This document shows positions 48,352 to 58,043 of a DNA stretch of 64,000 bases, in pieces. A program made the translations under genes and the position numbers. Source of the DNA: Streptomyces sp. V4I2 (GTDB lineage: Bacteria; Actinomycetota; Actinomycetes; Streptomycetales; Streptomycetaceae); assembly GCF_030817655.1 (NCBI RefSeq), contig NZ_JAUSZM010000003.1, positions 3,038,001-3,102,000 on the forward strand, given 5' to 3'. The first letter of the stretch is position 1. Every line of letters begins with the position of its first letter. The notes beneath the pieces were generated by a model. The model searched no databases and was not told the origin of the DNA. It saw nothing but the letters and a program-made list of their open reading frames with translations.

Positions 48352-50090
48352 TTGCCGGCCTCCTTGCCGCCGTTGCCGGCCAGAGCCTTGTCGCCGTGAG
48401 GCGCGTTCTCGAGCTGGTCGAGAGCGGCGATCTCGGGGTGGTGCAGGTCGAACGCCGGGGATTCGCTGCGGATCCGCGGCAGGGTGAGGAAGTTGTGCCG
48501 CGGGGGCGGGCAGGAGGTCGCCCACTCCAGCGAGCGGCCGTAGCCCCAGGGGTCGTCGACGCCGACCGGCTTGCCGTACTTCGCCGTCTTCCAGACGTTG
48601 TACATGAACGGCAGGATCGACAGGCCGAGCAGGAACGAGCTGATCGTCGAGATCGTGTTCAGGGCGGTGAAGCCGTCGGCCGCGAGGTAGTCCGCGTAAC
48701 GACGGGGCATGCCCTCGGCACCCAGCCAGTGCTGGACCAGGAAGGTGCCGTGGAAGCCGATGAACAGCGTCCAGAAGGTGATCTTGCCGAGCCGCTCGTC
48801 GAGCATCTTGCCGGTCATCTTCGGCCACCAGAAGTGGAAGCCGGAGAACATCGCGAAGACGACGGTGCCGAAGACGACGTAGTGGAAGTGCGCCACCACG
48901 AAGTACGAGTCGGAGACGTGGAAGTCCATCGGCGGCGAGGCCAGGATGACACCGGTCAGACCACCGAAGGTGAAGGTGATCAGGAAGCCGGTGGCCCAGA
49001 GCATCGGGGTCTCGAAACTCAAGGACCCCTTCCACATCGTTCCGATCCAGTTGAAGAACTTCACGCCCGTTGGCACGGCGATGAGGAACGTCATGAAGGA
49101 GAAGAACGGCAGGAGCACACCGCCGGTGACGTACATGTGGTGCGCCCACACCGTCACGGACAGGCCCGCGATGGAGATCGTCGCCGCGATCAGGCCCATG
49201 TAGCCGAACATCGGCTTGCGGGAGAACACCGGGATGACTTCGGAAATGATGCCGAAGAACGGCAGCGCGATGATGTACACCTCTGGATGGCCGAAGAACC
49301 AGAAGAGGTGTTGCCAAAGTAGAGCGCCGCCGTTGGCGGAGTCGAAGACGTGCGCACCGAACTTGCGGTCCGCCTCCAGGGCGAACAGCGCGGCCGCGAG
49401 GACCGGGAAGGCGAGCAGGACCAGGACACCGGTCAGCAGCACGTTCCACACGAAGATCGGCATGCGGAACATGGTCATGCCCGGAGCGCGCATGCAGATG
49501 ATGGTGGTGATGAAGTTGACCGAGCCGAGGATGGTGCCGAAGCCGGAGAAGGCCAGGCCCATGATCCACATGTCGGCGCCGATGCCCGGGGAGCGGACCG
49601 CGTCCGACAGCGGGCTGTAGGCGAACCAGCCGAAGTCGGCCGCGCCCTGCGGGGTGAGGAAGCCGCCGACCGCGATCAGCGAGCCGAACAGGTACAGCCA
49701 GTAGGCGAACATGTTCAGCCGGGGGAAGGCCACGTCCGGCGCGCCGATCTGCAGCGGCATGATCCAGTTCGCGAAGCCGGCGAACAGCGGCGTCGCGAAC
49801 ATCAGCAGCATGATCGTGCCGTGCATCGTGAACGCCTGGTTGAACTGCTCGTTCGACATGATCTGCAGGCCCGGACGGGCCAGCTCGGCGCGCATGAACA
49901 GCGCCATCACGCCACCGATGCAGAAGAACGCGAACGACGTGACCAGATACAGCGTGCCGATCGTCTTGTGGTCAGTGGTCGTCAGCCACTTGATCACGAC
50001 GCTGCCACGGTTCTGGCGCCGGACCGGCAGCTCGTCCGTGTAGTGGGGCTCCGCCGCCGCGGCACCCTGGGGTTCGTTGAGGATGCTCAC
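48348..50090 (-). CDS. ctaD: Cytochrome c oxidase subunit I
   Basis: 580 aa, twelve transmembrane helices. Catalyses O2 reduction with proton pumping. Low-spin heme a His in TMHGTIMLL, the CuB/Tyr cross-link block [24 protein letters not shown] (CuB His pair), K-channel Thr/Lys region [14 protein letters not shown], and HFHYVVFG (heme His). GTG 50090 overlaps the ctaC stop by 4 nt. Confidence 0.98.
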   Translation of the reverse strand: MSILNEPQGAAAAEPHYTDELPVRRQNRGSVVIKWLTTTDHKTIGTLYLVTSFAFFCIGGVMALFMRAELARPGLQIMSNEQFNQAFTMHGTIMLLMFATPLFAGFANWIMPLQIGAPDVAFPRLNMFAYWLYLFGSLIAVGGFLTPQGAADFGWFAYSPLSDAVRSPGIGADMWIMGLAFSGFGTILGSVNFITTIICMRAPGMTMFRMPIFVWNVLLTGVLVLLAFPVLAAALFALEADRKFGAHVFDSANGGALLWQHLFWFFGHPEVYIIALPFFGIISEVIPVFSRKPMFGYMGLIAATISIAGLSVTVWAHHMYVTGGVLLPFFSFMTFLIAVPTGVKFFNWIGTMWKGSLSFETPMLWATGFLITFTFGGLTGVILASPPMDFHVSDSYFVVAHFHYVVFGTVVFAMFSGFHFWWPKMTGKMLDERLGKITFWTLFIGFHGTFLVQHWLGAEGMPRRYADYLAADGFTALNTISTISSFLLGLSILPFMYNVWKTAKYGKPVGVDDPWGYGRSLEWATSCPPPRHNFLTLPRIRSESPAFDLHHPEIAALDQLENAPHGDKALAGNGGKEAGK

Positions 50091-51046
50091 AGGTTGTTCG
50101 TCTCCCGGTTCTTCTCGTGGCTCGTCTGCGCGATGCCGGCGGGAACGTAACCGGTCTGCCCCTTCTTGGCGAGGTCCTTGAGGTGCTGCTCGTAGCGCTC
50201 GGGGGAGACGACCTTCACGTTGAACAGCATCCGGGAGTGGTCGACGCCGCACAGTTCGGCGCACTTGCCTCGGAAGGTGCCCTCCTTGTTGGGGGTCACC
50301 TCGAAGGCGTTGGTGTGGCCCGGGATGACGTCCTGCTTCATCAGGAACGGCAGCACCCAGAAGGAGTGGATGACGTCACGTGAAGTGAGGACGAAGCGGA
50401 CCGTCTTGCCCTCCGGGAGCCAGAGGGTCGGGCCGGGGTTGCCGTTCTGCGGGTTCCGCGTGCTGGGCGTGCCGACGTCGTAGACGCCGCCGGCGTTGGC
50501 CGGGAAGTCCTCCTTGAACCGGTCCGGAATGGCGTCCAGGTTCTTGTCGGTCTTCGCGTCACCCGTGGAGCCTTCGACGGGCTCGACGTAGTTGAAGCCC
50601 CAGCTCCACTGGAAGCCGACCACGTTGACCGTGACGTCCGGCTTCTTCTTGAGGCTGAGGATCTCGGACTCGTCGCGAGCCGTGAAGTAGAAGAGCACCG
50701 AGACGATGATGAGCGGGACCACCGTGTACAGCGCCTCGATGGGCATGTTGTACCGGGTCTGCGCCGGGACCTCGACCTTGGTGCGGGTGCGCCGGTGGAA
50801 GAACGCACTCCAGAGGATCAGGCCCCACACCAGCACGCCGACGGCGAGCGCGGCAGCCCAGGAGCCCTGCCACAGGGAGAGGATCCGCGGAGCCTCTTCC
50901 GTGGTCGGGGTGGGCATACCAAGGCGGGGGAAGTCCTTGTATGTGCAACCGGTCGCGGTCGCCAGGACCAGGCCGGCGGTCATCGCCTGCAGCAGCTTCC
51001 GCCGCATCGGGCGCCGCGGCGAGCGGTCGGAGCCGTTGGGACTCAC
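50087..51046 (-). CDS. ctaC: Cytochrome c oxidase subunit II (lipoprotein)
   Basis: 319 aa. Signal peptide with lipobox ATGCTYK, two transmembrane helices, and a cupredoxin domain with the CuA site [16 protein letters not shown] plus the upstream His in [20 protein letters not shown] is the aromatic electron-entry strand. Receives electrons from QcrC. GTG 51046. Confidence 0.97.
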   Translation of the reverse strand: MSPNGSDRSPRRPMRRKLLQAMTAGLVLATATGCTYKDFPRLGMPTPTTEEAPRILSLWQGSWAAALAVGVLVWGLILWSAFFHRRTRTKVEVPAQTRYNMPIEALYTVVPLIIVSVLFYFTARDESEILSLKKKPDVTVNVVGFQWSWGFNYVEPVEGSTGDAKTDKNLDAIPDRFKEDFPANAGGVYDVGTPSTRNPQNGNPGPTLWLPEGKTVRFVLTSRDVIHSFWVLPFLMKQDVIPGHTNAFEVTPNKEGTFRGKCAELCGVDHSRMLFNVKVVSPERYEQHLKDLAKKGQTGYVPAGIAQTSHEKNRETNNL

Positions 51047-51265
51047 GTAGCGCCTTCCCGAGAGTCTCGCCCGCGCGGATTGAGCTGCGGCCTTCTCGCT
51101 GGTCGGTCGCCGCCCTGCGTCGGGCAGGGGTTTGGATGTTTATGCGGACCAAACCCTAGCCGACGCGATTTGGGGGTGCGCGGGGAGGGGTCGGCAACTC
51201 GCCGTGGGTTGTGCGGGGCGCCCAGTCGCTCGGAAGGTTCTGTGAGTTGGCGGCACGGGTGCGTC

Positions 51266-51304
51266 GTGGTTTCTCGCGCAGTTCCCCGCGCCCCTTCGGG
51301 GCGC
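51266..51304. repeat. Dispersed intergenic hairpin repeat, copy 2
   Basis: GTGGTTTCTCGCGCAGTTCCCCGCGCC followed by the hairpin GCGCCCC-TTC-GGGGCGC, the same core as copy 1 at 19174-19214. It lies 14-52 bases upstream of the cysteine desulfurase start, overlapping the expected promoter or leader. Confidence 0.75.
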
Positions 51305-51317
51305 ATAGCGTTGCTGT

Positions 51318-52694
51318 ATGTCCTACCTTGATGCCGCTTCCTCTGCTCCTCTTCATCCCGTTGCCCGTCAGGCTCTGATGGCTTCACTCGACGAGGGGTG
51401 GGCGGATCCTGCCCGGCTTTACCGGGAGGGGCGGCGGGCGCGGATGTTGCTGGACGCGGCGCGGGAGGCCGCGGCCGAGGCCGTCGGGTGCCGGCCGGAC
51501 GAACTGGCGTTCACCCCCTCCGGTACGCGGGCCGTGCACTCCGGGATCGCCGGGGCGCTCGCGGGGCGGCGGCGGGTCGGGCGTCACCTGATCGTGTCAG
51601 CCGTCGAACACTCCTCGGTGCTCCATTCGGCCGAAGTGCACCAGGCGGACGGCGGGTCGGTGACCGAGGTGCCGGTGCTGCGTTCGGGAGCGGTGACCGT
51701 GGAGGCGTACGCGGAGGCTCTGCGGCCCGACACCGCGCTGGCCTGTCTTCAGTCGGCCAATCACGAGGTGGGGACGGAGCAGCCGGTGGCGGGCGTCGCC
51801 GAGGTGTGCCGGGCGGCCGGGGTGCCGTTGCTGGTGGACGCGGCCCAGTCGCTCGGGTGGGGACGGGTCGAGGGTGACTGGTCGCTGCTGGCGGCGAGCG
51901 CGCACAAGTGGGGCGGGCCGTCGGGGGTCGGGCTGCTCGTGGTGCGCAAGGGAGTGCGGTTCGCTGCTCAAGGGCCCGTGGACGAGCGGGAGTCGGGGCG
52001 GGCGGCCGGGTTCGAGAACATTCCGGCGATCGTGGCGGCCGCGGCCTCGCTGCGGGCGGTGCGGGCCGAGGCGGCGCAAGAGGCTGCGCGGCTGCGGGAG
52101 CTGACGGAGCGGATCCGGGCCCGGGTGCCGCGGCTGGTGCCGGACGTGGAGGTGGTCGGCGATCCGGAGCGGCGGCTGCCCGGTGTCGTCACCTTCTCCT
52201 GTCTCTATGTCGACGGGGAGACACTGCTGCACGAGCTGGACCGCGCCGGTTTCTCCGTCTCGTCCGGATCATCCTGTACGAGCAGCACGCTGACGCCCAG
52301 CCATGTGCTGAAGGCGATGGGGGTGCTGAGTGAGGGGAATGTGCGGGTCTCGCTGCCGCTGGGGGCACCGGAGGAGGACGTGGAGCGGTTCCTGGAGGTG
52401 CTGCCGGGGGCGGTGGCCGGGGTCAGGGAGAAGCTGGGAGCGCCGGTCGCCGAGGCCGTCGTACGTGACGACGCCCTGGTCGTCGACTCGCTGGGCAAGC
52501 GCTGCCCGATCCCGGTCATCGAGCTGGCCAAGGTCATCGGCGAGGTGCCGGTGGGCGGCCTCGTCCGGGTGCTCTCGGACGACGAGGCCGCGCGGCTGGA
52601 CATCCCGGCATGGTGCGAGATGCGGGGCCAGGAGTACGTCGGTGAGGAGCCGGCGGACCGGGGTTCGGCCTATGTGGTCCGCCGACTCTCGTGA
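51318..52694 (+). CDS. Cysteine desulfurase fused to a TusA-type sulfur carrier
   Basis: 458 aa. Residues 1-370 are a class V, group II-like desulfurase: SAVEHSSV, SANHEVGTEQP, LLVDAAQSLGW and the PLP Lys in ASAHKWGGPSG, with the persulfide Cys in SSGSSCTSSTLTPSHVL. Residues about 380-450 are a TusA domain with its sulfur-accepting Cys in LGKRCPIPVIELAK. Fusing donor and first acceptor allows direct persulfide transfer, for Fe-S, tRNA thiolation or cofactors. ATG 51318, no good ribosome binding site but a dispersed repeat just upstream. Confidence 0.92.
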   Translation: MSYLDAASSAPLHPVARQALMASLDEGWADPARLYREGRRARMLLDAAREAAAEAVGCRPDELAFTPSGTRAVHSGIAGALAGRRRVGRHLIVSAVEHSSVLHSAEVHQADGGSVTEVPVLRSGAVTVEAYAEALRPDTALACLQSANHEVGTEQPVAGVAEVCRAAGVPLLVDAAQSLGWGRVEGDWSLLAASAHKWGGPSGVGLLVVRKGVRFAAQGPVDERESGRAAGFENIPAIVAAAASLRAVRAEAAQEAARLRELTERIRARVPRLVPDVEVVGDPERRLPGVVTFSCLYVDGETLLHELDRAGFSVSSGSSCTSSTLTPSHVLKAMGVLSEGNVRVSLPLGAPEEDVERFLEVLPGAVAGVREKLGAPVAEAVVRDDALVVDSLGKRCPIPVIELAKVIGEVPVGGLVRVLSDDEAARLDIPAWCEMRGQEYVGEEPADRGSAYVVRRLS

Positions 52695-53669
52695 CTACGC
52701 GAGGTGCTTCTGGACCTCGGCGGCGGCTTCGTCGCCGTACGCCTTGGTGAAGCGCTCCATGAAGTGGCCGCGGCGCAGCTGGTACTCCTGGGTGCCGACC
52801 GTCTCGATGACGAGCGTGGCGAGCATGCAGCCGACCTGGGCGGCGCGCTCCAGGGAGACGCCCCAGGCGAGGCCGGAGAGGAAGCCGGCGCGGAAGGCGT
52901 CGCCGACGCCGGTGGGGTCGGCCTTGCGCTCCTCCTCCGGGCAGCCGACGACGATCGGCTCCTCGCCGGCCCGCTCGATGCGGACGCCCTGTGCGCCGAG
53001 GGTGGTGACGCGGTGACCGACCTTCGACAGGATCTCCTCGTCCGTCCAGCCCGTCTTGGACTCGATGAGGCCCTTTTCGTACTCGTTCGAGAAGAGGTAC
53101 GTCGCCCCGTCCAGCAGTATCCGGATCTCGTCGCCGCCCATGCGGGCGATCTGCTGGGAGAAGTCGGCGGCGAAGGGGATGGACCGGGAGCGGCACTCCT
53201 CCGTGTGGCGGAGCATCCCCTCCGGGTCGTCGGCGCCGATCAGCACCAGGTCGAGGCCGCCGACGCGGTCGGCGACGGTCTTGAGCTCGATGAGGCGGGC
53301 CTCGCTCATCGCGCCGGTGTAGAAGGAGCCGATCTGGTTGTGGTCGGCGTCGGTGGTGCACACGAAGCGGGCGGTGTGCAGCGTCTCGGAGATGCGTACC
53401 GAGGCGGTGTCGACGCCGTGCCGGTCCAGCCAGGCGCGGTACTCGTCGAAGTCGAAGCCCGCGGCCCCGACCAGGATCGGCGCGGTGCCCAGCTGGCCCA
53501 TGCCGAAGGCGATGTTGGCGCCGACGCCGCCCCGGCGGACGTCGAGGTTGTCGACCAGGAAGGAGAGCGAGACCGTGTGCAGTTGGTCCGCGACGAGCTG
53601 GTCGGCGAAGCGGCCGGGGAAGGTCATGAGGTGGTCGGTGGCGATGGAGCCGGTGACTGCGATGCGCAC
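52695..53669 (-). CDS. PfkB-family carbohydrate/nucleoside kinase (adenosine kinase-like)
   Basis: 324 aa. GGVGANIAFGMGQLG is the PfkB N-terminal signature, and DPTGVGDAFRAGFLSGL carries the catalytic Asp and anion hole. GSFYTGAMSEA and NEYEKGLIESK are like streptomycete adenosine kinases rather than ribokinase. The GTG at 53669 has AGGAGA 9 bases upstream. The substrate is most likely adenosine or a ribose-type sugar. Confidence 0.88.
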   Translation of the reverse strand: MRIAVTGSIATDHLMTFPGRFADQLVADQLHTVSLSFLVDNLDVRRGGVGANIAFGMGQLGTAPILVGAAGFDFDEYRAWLDRHGVDTASVRISETLHTARFVCTTDADHNQIGSFYTGAMSEARLIELKTVADRVGGLDLVLIGADDPEGMLRHTEECRSRSIPFAADFSQQIARMGGDEIRILLDGATYLFSNEYEKGLIESKTGWTDEEILSKVGHRVTTLGAQGVRIERAGEEPIVVGCPEEERKADPTGVGDAFRAGFLSGLAWGVSLERAAQVGCMLATLVIETVGTQEYQLRRGHFMERFTKAYGDEAAAEVQKHLA

Positions 53670-53827
53670 GGCGTTGACTCTCCTGTGGGGAGACGGGAGG
53701 GCGGGTTGACGGTTCACGCTATCGGGTTGGTGCGGGGCTCTGCGAGGCACTGATGGGCACTGAAGAGGTCAAAACTACCCGATAGTAGATCTTTCTTCGC
53801 CGGCTCGACCGTGCCTACCGTGCCGTT

Positions 53828-54037
53828 ATGACGAACCTCGAGGTCCATGCTCCCGTCCCGGCCGACCTGGACGGCGACCTGGCGTCGCTGCGCGGCGACT
53901 GCGCGCGGATGGCTCCCCACTGGGCGGTTCCCGACCGGATCACAGCTCTTCCCGTCTCCCCCTCGCGCATCCACGGCGTGACCGTGCCCCCGGCGTCGGC
54001 GCGGCTGCTGGACGCGATGTCGGAGTACGGAGACTGA
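53828..54037 (+). CDS. Small conserved-type hypothetical protein
   Basis: 69 aa, no recognised domain, no membrane helix. Codon use is like that of the neighbouring genes (high GC3), and the frame ends 13 bases before a candidate promoter of the next gene. The product has HAPVPADLDGDLASLRGDC near the start and SARLLDAMSEYGD at the end. A ribosome binding site is not obvious, so the gene is moderately supported. Confidence 0.55.
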   Translation: MTNLEVHAPVPADLDGDLASLRGDCARMAPHWAVPDRITALPVSPSRIHGVTVPPASARLLDAMSEYGD

Positions 54038-54052
54038 GGCAGCGCTTTTAAG

Positions 54053-54078
54053 GGAACCGCGCGCTCCCCCGCTGCGTC
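54053..54078 (+). promoter_or_regulatory. Candidate ECF sigma (SigE-like) promoter
   Basis: GGAAC (54053-54057) and CGTC (54075-54078) with a 17-base spacer, 110 bases upstream of the membrane-protein start. This is the motif pair of SigE-type envelope-stress promoters. Confidence 0.45.
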
Positions 54079-54187
54079 CCATCGGCGTCCCCCGTAAAGG
54101 GGATGCGGGATACGACCCGTGGGCCGACTTCTTTGACAGGGTCGGGTCAGGGTTACGGGACAGATGCACAGCCGAAGGAGCGATGCG

Positions 54188-56122
54188 GTGAACACCGAGC
54201 GACCCGACAACGACGACGTCGGCCCGGAGGACGGCGCCGCCGAGAAGGCCGGTACGCCGCGGGACGCCGATGCCTCCACCGGGCCCGCCGCGCAGGAGGG
54301 CGCCCCGGAGCGGGAGGAGACGCCGGACGCTCCCGGGTCTGCCTCGGAGCGGGAGGAGCCCCGGGAAGCCGGCGAGCCGGACCTGGAGCGGGGAGAAGCC
54401 CCGGAAGCCGCTGCCACGGCCTCGGAGCGGGAAGAAGCCCCGGAAGCAGGTGAGCCGGCCCCGGAGCCGGAGGAAGCTCCCGAAGCCGCCGAGGCGCCCT
54501 CGGAGCAGGAAGCCTTCGCAAACGCCCCTGAGACCGACGCCTCCTCGGCCTCCGAGCCCGACCTGCCCCCGGCTCCCGACACCGACGTGTCCTCCGCCGC
54601 CCCTGAGTCCCACGCGTCCCCGGCTCCGGACGCCACCGCGCCCGCCAGCGACGGTCCCCACGCCGATGCCCGACCCCGGCGCCGCCCCACCCTGGTCGCC
54701 GCCTCCGTGGCCGCCGCCGTGCTGCTCGTCGGGGGTGGCGGGGCGTACCTCGCCACCTCCGCCTCCGGGGGTTCCGGCGACCGTGCGACGTCCGGGGCCG
54801 GCGGCGACGGCACTCCCCCGCCGCTCGCCCTCGACGGCTACTCCGAGGGCGCCGGCTCGAACGGCATCGCGCCCGGCGAGCCCAACCCGTACGGCGCCAC
54901 CTACCGCGCCGACGGCACGCTCCCAAAGGGGCCCGGCTCGGCGCCCGTGTACCGGTCGGCCGGCACCGTCAGCGAGGAGCAGGTGGCCGGGCTGGCGAAG
55001 GCGCTCGGCGTCGAGGGGAAGCCGGTGGTGCAGGGGCAGGCCTGGACGGTCGGGGCGCAGGACGGGGCGGGGCCGAGTCTGCAGGTGGACCGGCAGGCGC
55101 CGGGCACCTGGACGTTCCACCGGTACGCGCCCGGCCCCGATGCCTGCCAGAGCGAGACCATGTGTGCGAGCGACCCCGTGGACCCGTCCGCCGACCCGGT
55201 GAGCGAGGCGGTCGCGAAGCAGGCGGCCGCGCCCGTGCTGAAGGCGTTGGGTCAGGACGACGCGAAGCTGGACGCGAGCCAGGTGGCGGGCGACCACCGG
55301 ATCGTGAACGCCGATCCGGTGGTCGGCGGGCTGCCCACGCACGGCTGGACGACCGGCGTCACCGTCGGCGCCCAGGGCGAGGTGGTGGGCGGCAACGGCC
55401 AGTTGCGGACGCCGGTGAAGGGCGACACGTACCCCGTGCTGAGCGCGGAGAAGACCCTGGGCCTGATGAACGCGGCGCCGGGCACCGACCCCCGCATGGG
55501 CATCGGCGGCTGCGCCAGCCCCGTACCGCTGAAGGACCAGGCGGAAGCCCCCTGCGGAGAGTCCGCCACCGCACCGAAGGCGGAGCGGAAGGCGACGATC
55601 ACGGTCGAGAAGGCCGTGTTCGGACTGGCGTCGCAGTCCGTGGACGGGCGGCAGGCGCTGGTGCCGTCCTGGCTGTTCGAGGTGCGGGCGACGGGCGCGC
55701 AGGACACCTTCGAGGTGACGTATCCGGCGGTCGATCCGGAGTACCTGACGTCCACGACGGCGTCCGCACAGCCCAGCCCGCGGCCGACGTCGCCCGGTGA
55801 CGAGCCGACGGCCGCGCCGGCCACCCGGGACGTCCAGGTGGAGGGCTACACGGCCGAGGGGACGGAGCTGACCGTGAGCTTCACCGGCGGGGTGTGCGCC
55901 GACTACAAGGCGACGGCGATCGAGGGCACGGACGAGGTGACGGTCACGGTGACCGAGACGCCCTGGCCGGACAAGGTCTGCATCATGATCGCCAAGGTGT
56001 ACCACCAGACCGTGCAGCTGGACGAGCCGCTCGGCGCCCGCAAGGTCGTGGGCGCGGCCGGCAAGGAGATCCCGCTGGAGAAGTCGGGGGCGCGGCTCCC
56101 GGAGACGTCCGGGGCGCGGTAG
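54188..56122 (+). CDS. Single-pass membrane protein with acidic repetitive cytoplasmic tail and large outer domain
   Basis: 644 aa. Residues 1-160 are disordered, with imperfect repeats of EREEAPEA/PEPEEAPEA-like units. A transmembrane helix (LVAASVAAAVLLVGGGGAYL, residues about 167-186) follows a basic RPRRRPT stop-transfer. The outer 450 residues include two regularly spaced Cys (GGCASPV and APCGESA), SWLFEVRATG and a VCADYKA to VCIMIAKV Cys pair, as in secreted disulfide-bonded proteins. Not recognised. The GTG at 54188 follows GAAGGAG. An envelope-stress role is suggested only by the promoter motif. Confidence 0.8.
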   Translation: MNTERPDNDDVGPEDGAAEKAGTPRDADASTGPAAQEGAPEREETPDAPGSASEREEPREAGEPDLERGEAPEAAATASEREEAPEAGEPAPEPEEAPEAAEAPSEQEAFANAPETDASSASEPDLPPAPDTDVSSAAPESHASPAPDATAPASDGPHADARPRRRPTLVAASVAAAVLLVGGGGAYLATSASGGSGDRATSGAGGDGTPPPLALDGYSEGAGSNGIAPGEPNPYGATYRADGTLPKGPGSAPVYRSAGTVSEEQVAGLAKALGVEGKPVVQGQAWTVGAQDGAGPSLQVDRQAPGTWTFHRYAPGPDACQSETMCASDPVDPSADPVSEAVAKQAAAPVLKALGQDDAKLDASQVAGDHRIVNADPVVGGLPTHGWTTGVTVGAQGEVVGGNGQLRTPVKGDTYPVLSAEKTLGLMNAAPGTDPRMGIGGCASPVPLKDQAEAPCGESATAPKAERKATITVEKAVFGLASQSVDGRQALVPSWLFEVRATGAQDTFEVTYPAVDPEYLTSTTASAQPSPRPTSPGDEPTAAPATRDVQVEGYTAEGTELTVSFTGGVCADYKATAIEGTDEVTVTVTETPWPDKVCIMIAKVYHQTVQLDEPLGARKVVGAAGKEIPLEKSGARLPETSGAR

Positions 56123-56141
56123 CGCGGCACCGGACATGCGC

Positions 56142-56178
56142 GAAGGCGGCGGCCCTGTCGGAGGGGGCCGCCGCCTTC
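56142..56178 (+). terminator. Terminator of the large membrane-protein gene
   Basis: A perfect 14-bp stem (56142-56155 with 56165-56178) and 9-base loop starts 20 bases after the stop codon. It also lies just past the erpA end on the other strand (56210), so it may serve both convergent genes. Confidence 0.85.
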
Positions 56179-56209
56179 TTGCCGCTCAGCGGCAGTTCAG
56201 CTGTGGGGC

Positions 56210-56566
56210 TTAGCTGAAGGAGTCGCCGCAGGCGCAGGAGCCCGTCGCGTTCGGGTTGTCGATCGTGAAGCCCTGCTTCTCGATGGTGTCGACGAAGTCG
56301 ATGGAGGCGCCGCCCAGGTACGGGGCGCTCATGCGGTCGGTGACGACCTTGACACCGCCGAAGTCCTTCAGCACGTCGCCGTCGAGCGAACGCTCGTCGA
56401 AGAAGAGCTGGTAGCGCAGGCCGGAGCAGCCGCCGGGCTGAACGGCGACGCGCAGGGCCAGGTCGTCACGGCCTTCCTGGTCGAGCAGGGCCTTGACCTT
56501 CGCCGCGGCGGCGTCGGACAGGATGATGCCGTCGGTGACGGTGCTGGTCTCGTCCGATACGGACAT
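56210..56566 (-). CDS. erpA: A-type iron-sulfur cluster insertion protein
   Basis: 118 aa. HesB/IscA family carrier that delivers Fe-S clusters. The three conserved Cys are in VQPGGCSGLRY and the C-terminal SCACGDSFS. ATG 56566. Divergent from nadA, itself a 4Fe-4S enzyme and likely customer. Confidence 0.95.
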   Translation of the reverse strand: MSVSDETSTVTDGIILSDAAAAKVKALLDQEGRDDLALRVAVQPGGCSGLRYQLFFDERSLDGDVLKDFGGVKVVTDRMSAPYLGGASIDFVDTIEKQGFTIDNPNATGSCACGDSFS

Positions 56567-56731
56567 CTACATCTCTCCCGGGTTGTACGGAGACTGCTTG
56601 CCGACGGTTGCAACCGTCGGGGCCGCGGATTCATTCCGGGCCGGGCACTTCTTTCGCCTGTTCCTTCATGCTCGCACACCCGCGCCGAAGCGAACAGCGA
56701 CCCAGGTGGGGCTCGGATCCCGGCTTCGGGA

Positions 56732-56775
56732 TTCACGTCACATCGACGTTATGACCATCGTCAAAGTGACGTGAA
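56732..56775. promoter_or_regulatory. Long-spaced inverted repeat between erpA and nadA
   Basis: TTCACGTCAC (56732-56741) and GTGACGTGAA (56766-56775) are perfect 10-bp inverted arms 24 bases apart. A TATGAT -10-like box at 56782-56787 lies just downstream, toward nadA. Two operator half-sites for a dimeric repressor, possibly of NAD synthesis, would fit. Confidence 0.5.
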
Positions 56776-56828
56776 GCGGGTTATGATAGATAACGTCAGT
56801 TCGACGAAAAGTAGAAAGGGTGCGTGAC

Positions 56829-58025
56829 GTGACCACCGCCCAGACCACGGAGCTCGACGTACAGCCGACTCCGCTCGCCCTGTTGCTGCTCGGCCGCGAG
56901 GCCGACCCGAGGAGCGAGCGGGGCGTCGAGTGTCCCGGCGACCTGCCCTCGCCCTCCGATCCGGACCTGGTCGAGCGCGCCCGCGCGGCCAAGGAGAAGC
57001 TCGGCGACAAGGTGTTCGTCCTCGGCCACCACTACCAGCGCGACGAGGTCATCCAGTTCGCCGACGTCACGGGCGACTCCTTCAAGCTGGCCCGCGACGC
57101 GGCCGCCCGCCCGGAGGCCGAGTACATCGTGTTCTGCGGTGTGCACTTCATGGCCGAGTCCGCGGACATCCTGACGTCCGACGACCAGAAGGTGGTCCTG
57201 CCCGACCTCGCCGCCGGCTGCTCGATGGCCGACATGGCGACGGCCGAGCAGGTCGCCGAGTGCTGGGACGTGCTGACCGAGGCCGGCATAGCCGAGCAGG
57301 TCGTGCCCGTCTCGTACATGAACTCCTCCGCGGACATCAAGGCGTTCACCGGCAAGCACGGCGGCACGATCTGCACGTCGTCGAACGCCCAGCGGGCCCT
57401 GGAGTGGGCCTTCGAGCAGGGGGAGCCCCATTCAACAAAGGTGCTCTTCCTGCCCGACCAGCACCTCGGCCGCAACACCGCCGTGCGGGACCTGGGGATG
57501 TCGCTGGAGGACTGCGTCCTCTACAACCCGCACAAGCCCAACGGCGGCCTGACCGCCGAGCAGCTGCGCGCCGCGAAGATGATCCTGTGGCGGGGCCACT
57601 GCTCGGTGCACGGCCGCTTCAGCCTGGAGTCGGTGCGGGATGTGCGCGAGCGCATCCCCGGCGTCAACGTCCTCGTCCACCCCGAGTGCAAGAACGAGGT
57701 CGTGGCGGCCGCGGACTACGTCGGCTCGACCGAGTACATCATCAAGGCGCTGGAGGCCGCTCCGGCCGGTTCCAAGTGGGCCATCGGGACCGAGCTGAAC
57801 CTCGTACGCCGCCTGGCGAACCGTTTCGCTCCCGAGGGCAAGGAGATCGTCTTCCTCGACAAGACGGTCTGCTTCTGCTCGACGATGAACCGCATCGACC
57901 TCCCCCACCTGGTGTGGACCCTGGAGTCCCTCGCCGAGGGCAACCTGGTCAACCGCATCGAGGTCGACAAGGAGACCGAGGCGTTCGCGAAGCTGGCGCT
58001 GGAGCGGATGCTGGCGCTGCCGTAG
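56829..58025 (+). CDS. nadA: Quinolinate synthase
   Basis: 398 aa. Condenses iminoaspartate and dihydroxyacetone phosphate to quinolinate in de novo NAD synthesis. 4Fe-4S ligands are in VFCGVHFM, RGHCSVHGRF and TVCFCSTMNRI; FVLGHHYQRDEV and VHPECKNEVV are substrate-binding blocks. The GTG at 56829 is preferred over 56820 because the AAAGGG site is then properly spaced. nadB and nadC are not in this window. Confidence 0.95.
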   Translation: MTTAQTTELDVQPTPLALLLLGREADPRSERGVECPGDLPSPSDPDLVERARAAKEKLGDKVFVLGHHYQRDEVIQFADVTGDSFKLARDAAARPEAEYIVFCGVHFMAESADILTSDDQKVVLPDLAAGCSMADMATAEQVAECWDVLTEAGIAEQVVPVSYMNSSADIKAFTGKHGGTICTSSNAQRALEWAFEQGEPHSTKVLFLPDQHLGRNTAVRDLGMSLEDCVLYNPHKPNGGLTAEQLRAAKMILWRGHCSVHGRFSLESVRDVRERIPGVNVLVHPECKNEVVAAADYVGSTEYIIKALEAAPAGSKWAIGTELNLVRRLANRFAPEGKEIVFLDKTVCFCSTMNRIDLPHLVWTLESLAEGNLVNRIEVDKETEAFAKLALERMLALP

Positions 58026-58043
58026 CCCGCTGCCCGGCCCCGT

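Noticed and set aside
41758..51046. Cytochrome oxidase/bc1 genes as anything novel
   Set aside because: Order and subunits are standard for actinobacteria.
53764..53827. CTAC...GTAG dyad upstream of the 69-aa gene
   Set aside because: Only four base pairs per arm, expected by chance.
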